Positions 8,394 through 18,624 are shown, counted from the first letter of the stretch. The stretch: 64,000 bases of DNA from Clostridiales bacterium 1_7_47FAA (GCA_000155435.1 DS990261.1:644715-708714), one strand, 5' to 3'. Made by a program: numbers and translations. Notes: generated by a model from the sequence alone, not told the origin.

Positions 8394-11300
8394 ATGAGGG
8401 GAAAGAGGTCTAGGGCCAGAAAACGAAGTTTTTTTTACCGGCAGAAGCGGCTTATTGCGTTCATGATGGCGATGGTAATGACATTTACCAATATTAGCGC
8501 CAACTGGAATGTTGCTTATGCAGGTGCAGCAGAAGGGGTGGAATTTGAAATAACGGGAAGTAATCTGCTGCTTTCCCTAAAGGAGGCAGTTGCTGGCGGC
8601 AATGTGGTCAGTGAGGAAAATCTGGATTTTACAAACGGTCCGGTTGATAAATTCCATGAATTATTTTTTGGAAGCGGTGTGGTTTATGAACTGTTTCCGG
8701 AGATAACAGGAAGCGGCATGGACGCAGAGCTTCGTGTCTTCGCCCGTCTGCCGGAGGAGGCAGATGATGCATATACTGTTACCGGTGATGAGGAAATCAT
8801 CATGATGTATATCAACAACAGTGATGTGACACTGAACTGTCAGACTAGGGTTGATGATAAAAGTTTAAAACAGGTAACGGTTAAGAGTTTTGAGAATGTA
8901 TTTGGGGATGATGAAATTGAGATTATTTCCAAACCATCAGAGGAGATTGTGATTGATACATCGGAAAATGGCGGCAATCTGTCAGATGATGGTGATACCC
9001 AGAACCCCACGGCAGCAGATGGGAACCAGGATGGGAATGATGGAACCCAGGTTGGCGATGGGCATGACAGTGTAGTGGAAATAGAAGATACCACGACGGC
9101 AGGAACAGATGCCACAGGAGACAAAGAAACGTCAGAGGATAAATCCGAAGGTTCTACGGAAGAATCGGCAACGCTTCCGGAAGACAATGCTGGGGAAGTT
9201 AAGACAGAGGAAACTAAGACAGAGGAAATTAAGACAGAGGAAACTAAGACAGAGGAAACCCAGCCAGCAGGATCCCAGCCCAAGGAAACCCAGTCCAAAG
9301 AAACTGAAGCACCGGAATCCCAGGAGAAGGCAGAAGAGCCGGAAATCCAGGCAGAACCGGTTGCATCGATTTCAGTTAACTATGCACCACGGGTTGCAGA
9401 ACCATCAGAAGAAGCAGGGGGAGCAGAGGAAAAGCCAGAGCCGGCAGACCTGCCTCATGCATCTGCTGATGATACAGGGACAAAGACGGATGAGCCGTCT
9501 ATAGAGGAACCAAAGGAAACAGAAGGGGCAGCGGCGGACAGCACTCCGAAGGAGACATTACCACCCCAGGAGGTATTGCCGCCAGTAGATAACGGGGATA
9601 CAGGAGAAAACGGGGCAGGGACGCCAACCAATCCGGCCGTACCGGAAACTCCAAAGGAGACAGAACCATCAGCACCGGAAATCCCGAAGGAGACAGAACC
9701 ATCAGCACCGGAAACTCCGAAGGAGACAGAACCATCGGCACCGGAAGTCCCGAAGGAGACAGAACCATCAGTACCTCAATCACCTGAGGGAACAGAACCC
9801 TCCACCCCCGAAACACCGGAAGAAACAGTTCCCCAGATTCCGGAGGAGACACAGCCAGTTCCAGGCACCCCCGATGTTGCCACTGGAAGTGAGGCTGTCC
9901 AGCCGGAAGAAACGGTTAAGGCGGAAACAGCAGGCGAACATGATCTTGTGGGAATGGGCAATTGCAGTACTGCAAAGATTTACAGCATGTCATTAAAAGA
10001 TGTGCTTAAGAAATCATATCCCAAGTTCAGATACACGGAAACCATTGATAATGGGGTAAAAGTTACATTGAGGGCCAACGCAGGCGTACTGCCAAGCGGA
10101 ACCACTGCAGAGATTGTAGATGTTACAGATAACGTAAAGGACGCGGTGACAGAGTCTTCCGAGGGAAATATATCCGATATCGTTGCATGTGACATAACCC
10201 TGAAGGATGCCGATGGCAATGTTCTGGACAACGACAGCTGGATTGGATACGTGCAGGTTACATTTTCCGGTTCACCGGTTAAAGAAGTAACGCAGGGTTC
10301 TGAAACCATTGCCGTTATGTGTATCAATACGGATGTGGATACCACATCGGAGGTACTGGCGCCAGCGGATGTTAATAATCTGGAACTGGTCAATGAAATC
10401 ACCCCGGACCACACAGAGGGTGTCAATCAGGTTAACTTTGACGCAGAGCATTTTACAACGTATTTTGCCACAGGCGTCAGCGACTGGAACTGGATGTATA
10501 CCCTGTCTGTTAAACAGATTCTGACGGATCCGGCTACAAATAACAGGTATGTACAGTGGGATGAAGTCCTGTTAAAGAGCAGCAATTTTGTGAATAATCA
10601 ATTCAGCTACGCTGATTACACGCTGGACGCGCTTAAGAATCCCGGTGTAAAGCAGACCACGGCAGACAGCCTTGTCATCCAGAAAGATGTATTTGGCAGG
10701 AACAGGAATGCAGAGGTTGAAATAAATTACCTGCTTCAGGATGGATACTATGTATACCGCGGTTCAGATGGGACGGGCAAGACCGTTAATATGGATTGGA
10801 TTGAAGGCGAACGGGTACAGGCGGTGGCTGATGAGACATATCCCATCTATATAAATGCCCAGCAGTATGCTGATTTAAAAAGTAAGACCAATGCCCATCC
10901 GGCTGAGTATGCAGGCACCTGCGGCCAGATACCCGGATTCTTCCCAAAGGAACGGCACATGCATTATATTCCCACCAGATATGATGCCAATGCCTGGGTA
11001 ATCTCTTATGTGAGATGTGATAAGTATGGCGGGGAATCAGAGGATTATAAATATTTCCGGGTGATTTTTGAAGATGAGGCCGGGGAAATGCTCAAAGAGA
11101 TGAGTGTTAAGGAAAACGACAGGCCTGTTCCTCCAAGTGGTATTGAGGATTTGGAAGGATGGTATCTGCGCAGTGATTTAAGCAAAAAGATATTAGACCC
11201 ATTACCTCAAATCACCAATAAATATGCCGAGGAACATTCAGAGGTCTATCCAGGAGGCGCCAAAGCTGTTGTATTTGTGGCAAAAACCACCCCAAAACCA

Positions 11301-14300
11301 GATACAGGCCAATATAAGATTGATGTTGATAAAGACATCGTAAAGGTGGTTACTGCTGATGGAACTGTGTACGAAGGACGTGATGCAGAGGATCTGGTTG
11401 AAAAGGATAGGGGCGGTGTGACTGCCGGAGATACCATAACATACAGGATAGTCATAAAGAACGAAGGCAACCGTCCGCTTACCGGCATTTGTGTTACTGA
11501 CAAAATCATGAACAGTGGAAACCCCATTGATTTAGGGGAATATGCCAATATCGATAAGATTGAACCGGGCAAGCCGGTTGCATTTACCTATGATTACACC
11601 ATTCAGGCCGAAGATGTAAAAGTATACGACCATGAATTTGAACTGGAAAACAGGGTCGAGGCAGTGGCGTCTGAACAGGATAAGCACGGCAATCCGGTAA
11701 AGGACAGTGACAGTGAAGATATTGACCTGATAAAGATTGTGGTGAAACCAGTCCTGGGCATTGAAAAGAAGGTAAGCAATACAACTCCTAAGCCAGGTGA
11801 GAGGATTACCTATACAATTACGGTAACGAACCGGGGCGATGGGGCTGCCAAGGATATCAAGGTAACAGATACGGTTCCGGAGGGGCTTGGGAATATATCG
11901 ACATCCCCGAAGGCAGATAAGATAACAGGCAGGACCTATACCTGGAATATTAAAAACCTGGAACCGAACGGTTCAAGGGTATTTAAGGTCTATGCAACGG
12001 TTGATACTAAGGCAGAGCCGGGAACACAGATTTCCAATACAGCCTATATTGACGAAGCGCATTCCTCCACAGAAACCATAACTGTCACAGGAAGCCGTCT
12101 GGGAATCACAAAAACAGCGTCCGAGAAAACGGTAAAACCAGGACAGACATTTAATTATGTAGTGAAGATTGAAAACACAGGTAACGCCCCGGCGAAGGAT
12201 GTGATGGTTGAGGATAGGTTATCCGACCATCTGGAATTCATTAAGGCCGAACCACAAGCAGGATCAATCAGAGGAAATAATATAAAGTGGAAGATTGACC
12301 AGGTAGATGCCAAGGAAGTAAAGGAAATTGTAATTACTGTAAAAGTAAAGGATAATGTAGAGCCAGAGACTAAGATTTATAATACTGCTACTTTGAATGG
12401 ATGCCAGAATTCCAATAAAGAGGTAGTGGAGGTCATTGGCAATAAGGTTAAGATAACAAAGAAGGCCAATGTAAAAGACAATAAGGTAGTAGCTGGCCAG
12501 GAGTTCACCTATACCTTGACAATCCAGAATCTGGGCAGTAAGCCTGCAAAGGATGTAATCGTAACAGATAAACTTGTGCCTGAACTGGAATTTGTGAAGT
12601 CTTCACCGGCTCCTTACAAATCAGATGAAGACATTAACCAGTACCAGTGGAAGATAGATAATATCAAGGCATGCGGTAAAGCAGAGATAACGATTACTGT
12701 TAAAGTCAAGGATGCAGCAGCACCCGGAACCATAATCAGTAATACGGCATTAGCAGACGGAAAAACGTCAAATGAATCATTGGTAACGGTTACTGGCAGT
12801 ATACTGGAAATAACCAAGAAAGCCAGTCAAAAGGCTGTAAAGCCAGGTGATGGATTCCATTATACATTAACTGTAAAGAATACAGGCAATGCAACGGCGA
12901 AAGACATCAAGGTTACGGATGTACTGCCCGAAGAACTTGAATTCATAAGTTCCTTCCCTTACAAGGAGACTGAAAACCAGGGCCAGTATGAATGGTCAAT
13001 CAAGTCTATAAAGGAAGGATGTGATGTATCCATACGGGTATATGTAAAGGTGAAAGAATCGGTTGCACCGGGAACGGAGATATTCAATACTGCTAAAGCA
13101 GGAGATATTCCATCGAATGAAGAAAAAGTAACCGTAATGGACAGCAATCTGGTAATCACCAAGAGCGTTGACAAGACAGATCCCAGACCTGGAGATAAGG
13201 TTGTCTATACTTTAACCATAACAAACACTGGTAATAAAATGTCAGGCCCATCCATAGTAGAGGATCGGTTATCTGACTATCTGGAGTTTGTAAGACAGGA
13301 AAGCTCATGGACAAGTAGTCTTGGATGGGATAACACATACAGATGGATGCTTCCTCATCTGGATCCAGACGGAGAAATAACGATTACAATTACAGCCAAG
13401 GTAAAGGAAGATACACCTGCAGGCACCGTGATTGAGAACATTGGCACGGTTAATGGAAAAGAGTCCAATCCGGTTGAAATCACAGTAACAGGCCCGTCAC
13501 TGGGTATCGTAAAGACAGCTGATGACCAGACACCGGTTAAAGGCGGCTTTGTAACCTACACTCTCAAAGTTACGAATAATGGAAATGCTTCAGCACAGGA
13601 TGTGAAGGTTGAAGATAGGCTGCCTATGGGGCTGGAGTTTGTAACGGAAGGGTCAACGCCAGGCTGCACGGTTCTGGACAATGGAAAACTTCAGTGGACA
13701 ATTGATGAACTGGAAGCGGAAAAAGACAAGGATATCATAATAGTAACCAAAGTTACCGCTGAGGCAGGAAGTCAATTAAGTAATATCGGCTATGTGGATG
13801 ATATTCCGTCCGTGCCGGAAGTGGTAGTGGTGGGTGAATTAAGCTACACGGTTAAATTCTACACAGACAGTACATCAGATGGAAACCATATTGCAGGAGC
13901 GGACCGGGTAATCGAGGATGCAACACTGGGTATGGCTATTGATGAACTGGCAGTGGACACAACTTTGGATACTGATAAGGTGCCGGACGGATATAAGGCA
14001 GAGGGCATCATTGATTTAAGCAACAGTATTGATAAAATCGGGGATGACAGCGATAAGAATATCATCCGGGTTTATCTGCCGAGGAGAACCGATTTAAGCT
14101 ATACCGTCAACTACTATAAAGATGCTGTTGATGGCAGCCTGATTGCAGGAGATGGCAATTTCCTTGGAAGTGATGTATTTGCTGACCAGGAATACCTGAA
14201 GGTCATAACCGGACAGGATATAGACAGGACAAAATATGCCCCATATGGATACACGGATGAGGGAAGGGTAGAGCCTGAATCCATTACAATCACGACCAAT

Positions 14301-14879
14301 GTAGAAGAGAATGTGATTAATGTCATCTTTGATAAGGATCCTGAGAAGACGAAAGAGGTTTCCTACAGGGTAGAGCACTATCTGGGTAATGAGACATCTC
14401 CAAGGGATGCCCAGACCGTGACGGTTAAAGTATGGCTCGACGATCCGGGTGTGATTCCTGTGACAGCAGACTCCTTAAAGCCGAATACATATGCGGGATA
14501 TACCTTTAAGGGCTATGAACCTGCAGGGATTAAGGCAGGGGATATAATGGAAGACGGGGCGGTTATAAAGCTGATGTATACGGCTGACAATACTCCGGGC
14601 GGAGGAGGAAGCGGCGGTGGAGGCGGCTCCAGCTCCGGCGGCGGATCGGGGAGATATGGAACAACAACCGGCGGGCCGGGAATGACCGCAATCCCGGAAC
14701 AGGAAGTGCCGTTGGCAGAAGCCCCTGAATTAGCTGCATTAATCGATGACGGGGAAATCCCGTTAGCCGGGCTTCCAAAGACCGGGCAGGAAACTGCAAG
14801 GACAGAATTAACACTGGTATTATCCGGTATCTTCCTTGTAATGACTGCCGTAAGCAGGAAACGCAGGGATGAGGCATAG
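8394..14879 (+). CDS. Giant LPKTG surface protein with seven DUF11-like repeats
   Basis: I place the start at 8394 (2,161 residues), because GGAAGGAG at 8379-8386 is correctly spaced for it and lies inside the coding sequence if the ATG at 8373 is used. A signal peptide ends near AYAGA. The N-terminal domain resembles that of the upstream gene (shared MDAELRVF and VTGDEEII). The acidic linker has two tandem-repeat blocks and the motif EPVASI, then DLVGMGNCSTAK and a beta domain. About residues 970-1812 hold seven DUF11-like repeats (motifs ITK, PG-YTLTV-NTGNA-AKD, V-D-LP). Three MucBP-like units follow (motifs LSYTVKFY, LSYTVNYY, VSYRVEHY), then a Gly/Ser hinge and LPKTG (2127-2131), hydrophobic helix and basic tail. 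It is probably an extended sortase-anchored adhesin; ligand unknown. Confidence 0.92.
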   Translation: MRGKRSRARKRSFFYRQKRLIAFMMAMVMTFTNISANWNVAYAGAAEGVEFEITGSNLLLSLKEAVAGGNVVSEENLDFTNGPVDKFHELFFGSGVVYELFPEITGSGMDAELRVFARLPEEADDAYTVTGDEEIIMMYINNSDVTLNCQTRVDDKSLKQVTVKSFENVFGDDEIEIISKPSEEIVIDTSENGGNLSDDGDTQNPTAADGNQDGNDGTQVGDGHDSVVEIEDTTTAGTDATGDKETSEDKSEGSTEESATLPEDNAGEVKTEETKTEEIKTEETKTEETQPAGSQPKETQSKETEAPESQEKAEEPEIQAEPVASISVNYAPRVAEPSEEAGGAEEKPEPADLPHASADDTGTKTDEPSIEEPKETEGAAADSTPKETLPPQEVLPPVDNGDTGENGAGTPTNPAVPETPKETEPSAPEIPKETEPSAPETPKETEPSAPEVPKETEPSVPQSPEGTEPSTPETPEETVPQIPEETQPVPGTPDVATGSEAVQPEETVKAETAGEHDLVGMGNCSTAKIYSMSLKDVLKKSYPKFRYTETIDNGVKVTLRANAGVLPSGTTAEIVDVTDNVKDAVTESSEGNISDIVACDITLKDADGNVLDNDSWIGYVQVTFSGSPVKEVTQGSETIAVMCINTDVDTTSEVLAPADVNNLELVNEITPDHTEGVNQVNFDAEHFTTYFATGVSDWNWMYTLSVKQILTDPATNNRYVQWDEVLLKSSNFVNNQFSYADYTLDALKNPGVKQTTADSLVIQKDVFGRNRNAEVEINYLLQDGYYVYRGSDGTGKTVNMDWIEGERVQAVADETYPIYINAQQYADLKSKTNAHPAEYAGTCGQIPGFFPKERHMHYIPTRYDANAWVISYVRCDKYGGESEDYKYFRVIFEDEAGEMLKEMSVKENDRPVPPSGIEDLEGWYLRSDLSKKILDPLPQITNKYAEEHSEVYPGGAKAVVFVAKTTPKPDTGQYKIDVDKDIVKVVTADGTVYEGRDAEDLVEKDRGGVTAGDTITYRIVIKNEGNRPLTGICVTDKIMNSGNPIDLGEYANIDKIEPGKPVAFTYDYTIQAEDVKVYDHEFELENRVEAVASEQDKHGNPVKDSDSEDIDLIKIVVKPVLGIEKKVSNTTPKPGERITYTITVTNRGDGAAKDIKVTDTVPEGLGNISTSPKADKITGRTYTWNIKNLEPNGSRVFKVYATVDTKAEPGTQISNTAYIDEAHSSTETITVTGSRLGITKTASEKTVKPGQTFNYVVKIENTGNAPAKDVMVEDRLSDHLEFIKAEPQAGSIRGNNIKWKIDQVDAKEVKEIVITVKVKDNVEPETKIYNTATLNGCQNSNKEVVEVIGNKVKITKKANVKDNKVVAGQEFTYTLTIQNLGSKPAKDVIVTDKLVPELEFVKSSPAPYKSDEDINQYQWKIDNIKACGKAEITITVKVKDAAAPGTIISNTALADGKTSNESLVTVTGSILEITKKASQKAVKPGDGFHYTLTVKNTGNATAKDIKVTDVLPEELEFISSFPYKETENQGQYEWSIKSIKEGCDVSIRVYVKVKESVAPGTEIFNTAKAGDIPSNEEKVTVMDSNLVITKSVDKTDPRPGDKVVYTLTITNTGNKMSGPSIVEDRLSDYLEFVRQESSWTSSLGWDNTYRWMLPHLDPDGEITITITAKVKEDTPAGTVIENIGTVNGKESNPVEITVTGPSLGIVKTADDQTPVKGGFVTYTLKVTNNGNASAQDVKVEDRLPMGLEFVTEGSTPGCTVLDNGKLQWTIDELEAEKDKDIIIVTKVTAEAGSQLSNIGYVDDIPSVPEVVVVGELSYTVKFYTDSTSDGNHIAGADRVIEDATLGMAIDELAVDTTLDTDKVPDGYKAEGIIDLSNSIDKIGDDSDKNIIRVYLPRRTDLSYTVNYYKDAVDGSLIAGDGNFLGSDVFADQEYLKVITGQDIDRTKYAPYGYTDEGRVEPESITITTNVEENVINVIFDKDPEKTKEVSYRVEHYLGNETSPRDAQTVTVKVWLDDPGVIPVTADSLKPNTYAGYTFKGYEPAGIKAGDIMEDGAVIKLMYTADNTPGGGGSGGGGGSSSGGGSGRYGTTTGGPGMTAIPEQEVPLAEAPELAALIDDGEIPLAGLPKTGQETARTELTLVLSGIFLVMTAVSRKRRDEA
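9201..9260 (+). repeat. Four 15-bp in-frame repeats (KTEET)
   Basis: Four copies of AAGACAGAGGAAACT with single-base variants start at 9201, 9216, 9231 and 9246. They encode KTEET/KTEEI in the wall-spanning acidic linker. Copy number probably varies by slippage (inference). Confidence 0.9.
9651..9782 (+). repeat. Four 33-bp in-frame repeats (PKETEPSAPE-)
   Basis: Copies start at 9651, 9684, 9717 and 9750, each encoding PKETEPSAPE plus one variable residue; the fourth has diverged (PKETEPSVPQS). This is a Pro-rich extended spacer likely to cross the peptidoglycan. Confidence 0.9.
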
Positions 14880-14916
14880 TATCCATCCTGAAATTTGAAT
14901 TAGAATGATCCATGAA

Positions 14917-14947
14917 GGAAAGCCTGGGTTTAAAGCCCGGGCTTTCC
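14917..14947 (+). terminator. Hairpin after third surface-protein gene (possible terminator)
   Basis: The arms are GGAAAGCC (14917-14924) and GGGCTTTCC (14939-14947), with additional GGG/CCC pairing inside. The hairpin lacks a clean T run, so its function as a terminator is uncertain. It does not resemble the terminators of the two upstream surface-protein genes. Confidence 0.5.
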
Positions 14948-15109
14948 CGTATTCTATGAGCTTCTTTGGTATTCCTGCTTTTTAATGGACCGGTATCATT
15001 TGGAAGGATAAAAGATTAAAATACCCTAACCCATATTGCCGTTGACTAACAGCCCTTGCGGCATTTAAACTATAATCAGATAGCGGACAGCACGGATGGA
15101 GGCGGGATT

Positions 15110-15322
15110 ATGCAGTCATTGACAGAAGTAAAGGCAGGAAATGAATGTACCATTAAGTGGATGTTTGGCAGTCCCCAGGCGCTGGATATCATGAATCAGC
15201 ATGACATCAGGGAGGGAAGCACGATTCATGTGTTCCTGCAGGGCAGGGACAGTATGATTATTGGAAAAGACAGTGTGCGCCTTGCCATTGGGAACGAGAT
15301 TGCAGAGCGGATAAAGGTGTGA
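15110..15322 (+). CDS. Small FeoA/SH3-like domain protein
   Basis: A 70-residue protein starting at MQSLTEVKAG; GGAGGCGG at 15098-15105 fits this start, whereas an upstream ATG at 15056 lacks a ribosome site. The pattern, a short beta-barrel with an R-G-S-I-V-like strand (DIREGSTIHVF) and ending with the substrate-type motif VRLAIGNEIAERI, matches FeoA-domain proteins. In the family these modulate the FeoB ferrous-iron transporter or act alone as SH3-like modules. No feoB is adjacent, so its partner is not visible. It is followed by a good terminator and appears to be monocistronic. Confidence 0.8.
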   Translation: MQSLTEVKAGNECTIKWMFGSPQALDIMNQHDIREGSTIHVFLQGRDSMIIGKDSVRLAIGNEIAERIKV

Positions 15323-15347
15323 TTGAAAGAGTAGGGAATATGCAAGG

Positions 15348-15400
15348 CCCCGGAAAGAATCTGGTGATATGTTTTTCATTGGATTCTTTCCGGGATTTTG
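15348..15400 (+). terminator. Intrinsic terminator after feoA-like gene
   Basis: Perfect arms CCCGGAAAGAATC and GATTCTTTCCGGG enclose a loop of about 20 bases and are followed by ATTTTGTT. The rest of 15400-15650 is AT-rich DNA in which I see no gene. Confidence 0.85.
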
Positions 15401-15653
15401 TTCTGTCCTGTAACCCTGTCCATAATATTATAATACGGCCAGAGATGGAATCTATAATCTGGATTTGTATTCCGGCCTGCTATCCGGTCCGTTGGGGATG
15501 TTGACATTTCCAGTTCAATCAAGTATTATAATTATATTCTTACATAGTTGCATAGCTTAATTTATTTAAGCAATATGTGCATTCGCACATTCTGGCAGTT
15601 TCTGCCGAACAATCACATTTCTATAAAACGGCAGGAATCCAGGATGGAAGTAG

Positions 15654-16031
15654 ATTTTTATCAAGCTGTCGGTAGTCATCATTTGCCTGGATGGAAGGGA
15701 TGCCATGGATTCAAAGGGAAGTCTCCACGGTTTTTTGGGCACACTTCTGTCACCGGATATGTCAGCGGATGAAAAGAGGGAGGTTCTGGAACGGGATTAT
15801 GGCATGGAGATGGAACAGGAACTGGGAGAGGAGTTGAGGCAGATGTGTAATTTGAGTGAGGCGATTGAGGAGAGAGGGTTCAGTAAGGGGTTTAGCGAAG
15901 GAATGGAAGGCTTTGCATTGTTGGTAGAAAATCTGTTAAAAGAATCCGGACTTGGGGATCTGCAGAGGGCTGTAAAGGATGAGGCGTTGTGCAGGCAGCT
16001 TTTTGAGGAATATGATATAGTAACAAAGTAA
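15654..16031 (+). pseudogene. C-terminal remnant of an Rpn-family (PD-(D/E)XK) nuclease/transposase-like gene
   Basis: The open frame follows an in-frame TAG at 15651 and gives only the C-terminal part: a helical segment with EVLERDYGMEMEQEL, then MCNLSEAIEERG and a KGFSEGMEG stretch. That order is typical of the C-terminus of Rpn/PD-(D/E)XK family transposase-like proteins, which are abundant in Lachnospiraceae. The nuclease domain, which should span about 200 residues upstream, is absent. An internal ATG at 15705 could still give a 108-residue product, but a decayed remnant is the simpler reading. It ends 34 bp before the alcohol dehydrogenase gene. The family assignment is from memory of the motif pattern and is moderately sure. 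Confidence 0.6.
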
Positions 16032-16064
16032 AGGCAGGACGGTTAAGTCCGACAAAGGAGATAT

Positions 16065-17123
16065 ATGTCAAAGAAAACAATGAAAGCCGTGGTCTACAAA
16101 CATACAGGAACCGTTGCGCTTGAGGAGCGGCCCCTGCCCGGACTTATGGATTCCCGGGACGCAGTGATAAAGGTGACATTGACCACTATCTGTTCCAGCG
16201 ATATCCACATTAAACACGGGGCAGTACCAAGGGCCATTCCGGGAACCATCCTTGGACATGAATTCGTGGGTATTGTGGACCAGGTGGGGAATGATGTGAA
16301 ACGTTTTAAGCCGGGGGACCGGGTTGCGGTTAATGTGGAGACATTCTGCGGGGAATGCTTTTTCTGCAAAAGGGGCTATGTGAATAACTGTACGGATGAG
16401 CATGGAGGCTGGGCACTGGGATGCCGCATTGACGGAGGGCAGGCTGAATACGTCAGGGTACCGTTTGCGGATAACGGCATTACCCATATTCCTGATGATG
16501 TGACAGATGAAGATGCCCTGTTTACCGGAGATATCCTGTCCACCGGATACTGGGGCGCATCCCTGGCTGAAATCAAACCGGCCGATACGGTTGCCGTGAT
16601 TGGGGCAGGCCCCACCGGGCTGTGTACCCTTATGTGTGCAGGGCTGTATGGCCCGGCCCGGGTGATTGCAATTGATATCTCAGATGAACGCCTGGAGCTT
16701 GCTAAGAAACAGGGACTGGCGGATATCATCCTTAACCCGCTTAAACAGGATGTGGTTCAGGAGGTACTCCGGCTTACGGAGGGACGGGGAGCGGACGCGG
16801 TCCTGGAGGCAGCAGGAGGCAAGGACACCTTCCAGACTGCCTGGAAGATTGCAAGGCCCAATGCAGTGGTCTGTGTGGTGGCCATGTATGAGGAGGCCCA
16901 GGTCATCCCTCTTCCAGATATGTATGGGAAAAACCTTGTTTTTAAGACCGGTGGAGTGGACGCCTCCTGCTGCGGGGAAATCATGGAACTGATCCGCGCA
17001 GGCAGGCTTAATACCAGCTGTCTGATTACACACCGCACCACGCTGGAACATATCATGGAGGCATATGATATATTTGAGAACAAAAAGGATCATGTCATCA
17101 AATATGCGGTGAATATTGAGTGA
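16065..17123 (+). CDS. Zinc-dependent alcohol dehydrogenase (medium-chain family)
   Basis: A 352-residue NAD(P)-dependent medium-chain dehydrogenase/reductase, cytosolic, starting after AAAGGAG. The N-terminal GroES-like domain has the catalytic zinc ligands C43 (TICSSDIH), H65-E66 (GHEFVG) and D156 (GDILSTG). The structural zinc set is C95, C98, C101 and C109. The Rossmann loop VIGAGPTGL (about 178-186) is intact. D156 in place of the usual cysteine ligand, together with the overall shape, resembles the secondary-alcohol (isopropanol-type) and sorbitol/threonine dehydrogenase subgroups, so a secondary alcohol or polyol substrate is likely, but this is not shown. Family length is normal and all catalytic residues are present. 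Confidence 0.92.
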   Translation: MSKKTMKAVVYKHTGTVALEERPLPGLMDSRDAVIKVTLTTICSSDIHIKHGAVPRAIPGTILGHEFVGIVDQVGNDVKRFKPGDRVAVNVETFCGECFFCKRGYVNNCTDEHGGWALGCRIDGGQAEYVRVPFADNGITHIPDDVTDEDALFTGDILSTGYWGASLAEIKPADTVAVIGAGPTGLCTLMCAGLYGPARVIAIDISDERLELAKKQGLADIILNPLKQDVVQEVLRLTEGRGADAVLEAAGGKDTFQTAWKIARPNAVVCVVAMYEEAQVIPLPDMYGKNLVFKTGGVDASCCGEIMELIRAGRLNTSCLITHRTTLEHIMEAYDIFENKKDHVIKYAVNIE

Positions 17124-17262
17124 TGCGTGTTTACAATATTTTTACATAGCCAATATAGTGATAGAAAATAACTGGTAAATGTTGTATGATAGAGGAAGCG
17201 GATTCATGATGGTCTGCTTTCTCTTTTTAAGAGGATTTTTAATTGGGAAATGGGGTGTTATC

Positions 17263-18624
17263 TTGCAGCAGGCAAATACAGACATGATTAAGGGAAGTAT
17301 ATTCAAATCCATACTATGGTTTTCCATTCCGCTGTTGATTGGTAATTTCTTTCAGCAGCTTTATAATACCGTGGATTCCTATGTGGTGGGAAATTTCGTG
17401 AATACCAATGCCCTGGCGGCCGTGGGGGCGTCCACGCCGGTGATTAACATGCTGGTGGGCTTTTTCATGGGCTTATCGGCGGGTGCGGGCGTGGTCATCT
17501 CCCAGTATTTCGGCGGACGCAGGAAGGAAGATATGAGTAAGGCGGTCCATAGCTCCATTGCGCTGACCGCCCTTCTCAGCGTGGTGTTTACCGTGGCGGG
17601 GATGCTTCTTACAAAGCCCCTTTTAAGGGCCATCGGGGTGCCGGAGGAGGTGCTGCCGCATTCCTCCCTGTATCTGACCATCTATTTTGGAGGCATGACA
17701 TTTTCCCTGTTTTATAATATGGGGTCCGGTATCCTGCGCGCGGTGGGGGATTCCAGGCACCCGCTTATCTATCTGGCAGTTGCCAGCCTTGTGAATATTG
17801 CGCTGGACTTCCTGTTCGTGTGCGGATTCCATATGGGGATAGCAGGGGTGGCCATTGCCACCATCATCGCCCAGGCAGTAAGTTCCGCCATGGTCATGTA
17901 CAAGCTCATGCATACCCAGGAGGATTATAAGCTGGAGCTGCGCAAGATACATTTTCATAAAAAGATGGTTAAGAAAATCATAGCCTTTGGTTTCCCGGCG
18001 GCCCTGCAGCAGAGCATTACATCTTTTTCCAATGTAATCGTGCAGTCGTATATCAACCGGTTCGGCGCCACTGCCATGGCCGGATATTCCGCGACCATCC
18101 GGATAGACGGGTTCCTCCAGCTGCCGCTGCAGAGCTTCAATATGGCCATTACCACGTTTGTGGGACAGAACATCGGGGCTAAGCAGTACAGGCGCGTGAA
18201 GAAGGGAATCTGGGCCGCATGGGTGATGAGCTCCCTGGTCATCCTGGTTGGGTCCGTGAGCATGTATTTCTTTGCGCCGTACCTGATTGGCGTTTTCACG
18301 GACGATGCACAGGTGATTGCCAATGGTAGCGGCATGCTGCGTATCTTCTCCTATGCATATATTGTACTGCCGGTGGTACAGGTCCTGAATGGGGCACTGC
18401 GCGGCGCAGGTCTTTCCAAGATTCCCATGTACTTCATGCTGGGATGCTTTGTTGTCCTGAGACAGATTTATCTTATGGTAGCGGTTCCCATGACAAACAA
18501 CCTGTTTGTGGTCATGACCGGCTGGCCGGTTACATGGGTGATATGCGCCATTGGAATGCTGGCGTATTATCTGAAGGCGGACTGGCTGCCTGAGGAGGCG
18601 GCGCAGAAAAAGGAAGTGCAGTAG
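17263..18624 (+). CDS. MATE family efflux transporter
   Basis: A multidrug/toxic-compound extrusion type membrane transporter with about 12 hydrophobic segments and the MATE hallmark FFQQLYNTVDSYVVG near the N-terminus. GFFMGLSAGAGVVISQYFG follows in the same family pattern. The start is uncertain: the frame is open from ATG 17179, and ATG 17206 has GAGGAAG before it. TTG 17263 (after GGGGTG) and ATG 17284 give the usual MATE N-terminus, so I chose 17263. It encodes 453 residues from there, normal for the family. Substrate unknown. The gene follows the alcohol dehydrogenase on the same strand by about 140 bp. Confidence 0.9.
   Translation: MQQANTDMIKGSIFKSILWFSIPLLIGNFFQQLYNTVDSYVVGNFVNTNALAAVGASTPVINMLVGFFMGLSAGAGVVISQYFGGRRKEDMSKAVHSSIALTALLSVVFTVAGMLLTKPLLRAIGVPEEVLPHSSLYLTIYFGGMTFSLFYNMGSGILRAVGDSRHPLIYLAVASLVNIALDFLFVCGFHMGIAGVAIATIIAQAVSSAMVMYKLMHTQEDYKLELRKIHFHKKMVKKIIAFGFPAALQQSITSFSNVIVQSYINRFGATAMAGYSATIRIDGFLQLPLQSFNMAITTFVGQNIGAKQYRRVKKGIWAAWVMSSLVILVGSVSMYFFAPYLIGVFTDDAQVIANGSGMLRIFSYAYIVLPVVQVLNGALRGAGLSKIPMYFMLGCFVVLRQIYLMVAVPMTNNLFVVMTGWPVTWVICAIGMLAYYLKADWLPEEAAQKKEVQ

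Noticed and set aside
1232-14879. Idea that the surface-protein cluster is a pilus operon
   Set aside because: No class C sortase gene, no pilin-motif lysine or E-box pattern was found, and each gene has its own promoter or terminator.
15319-15504. Short open frame after the feoA-like gene
   Set aside because: It runs through the terminator hairpin and has no family features.
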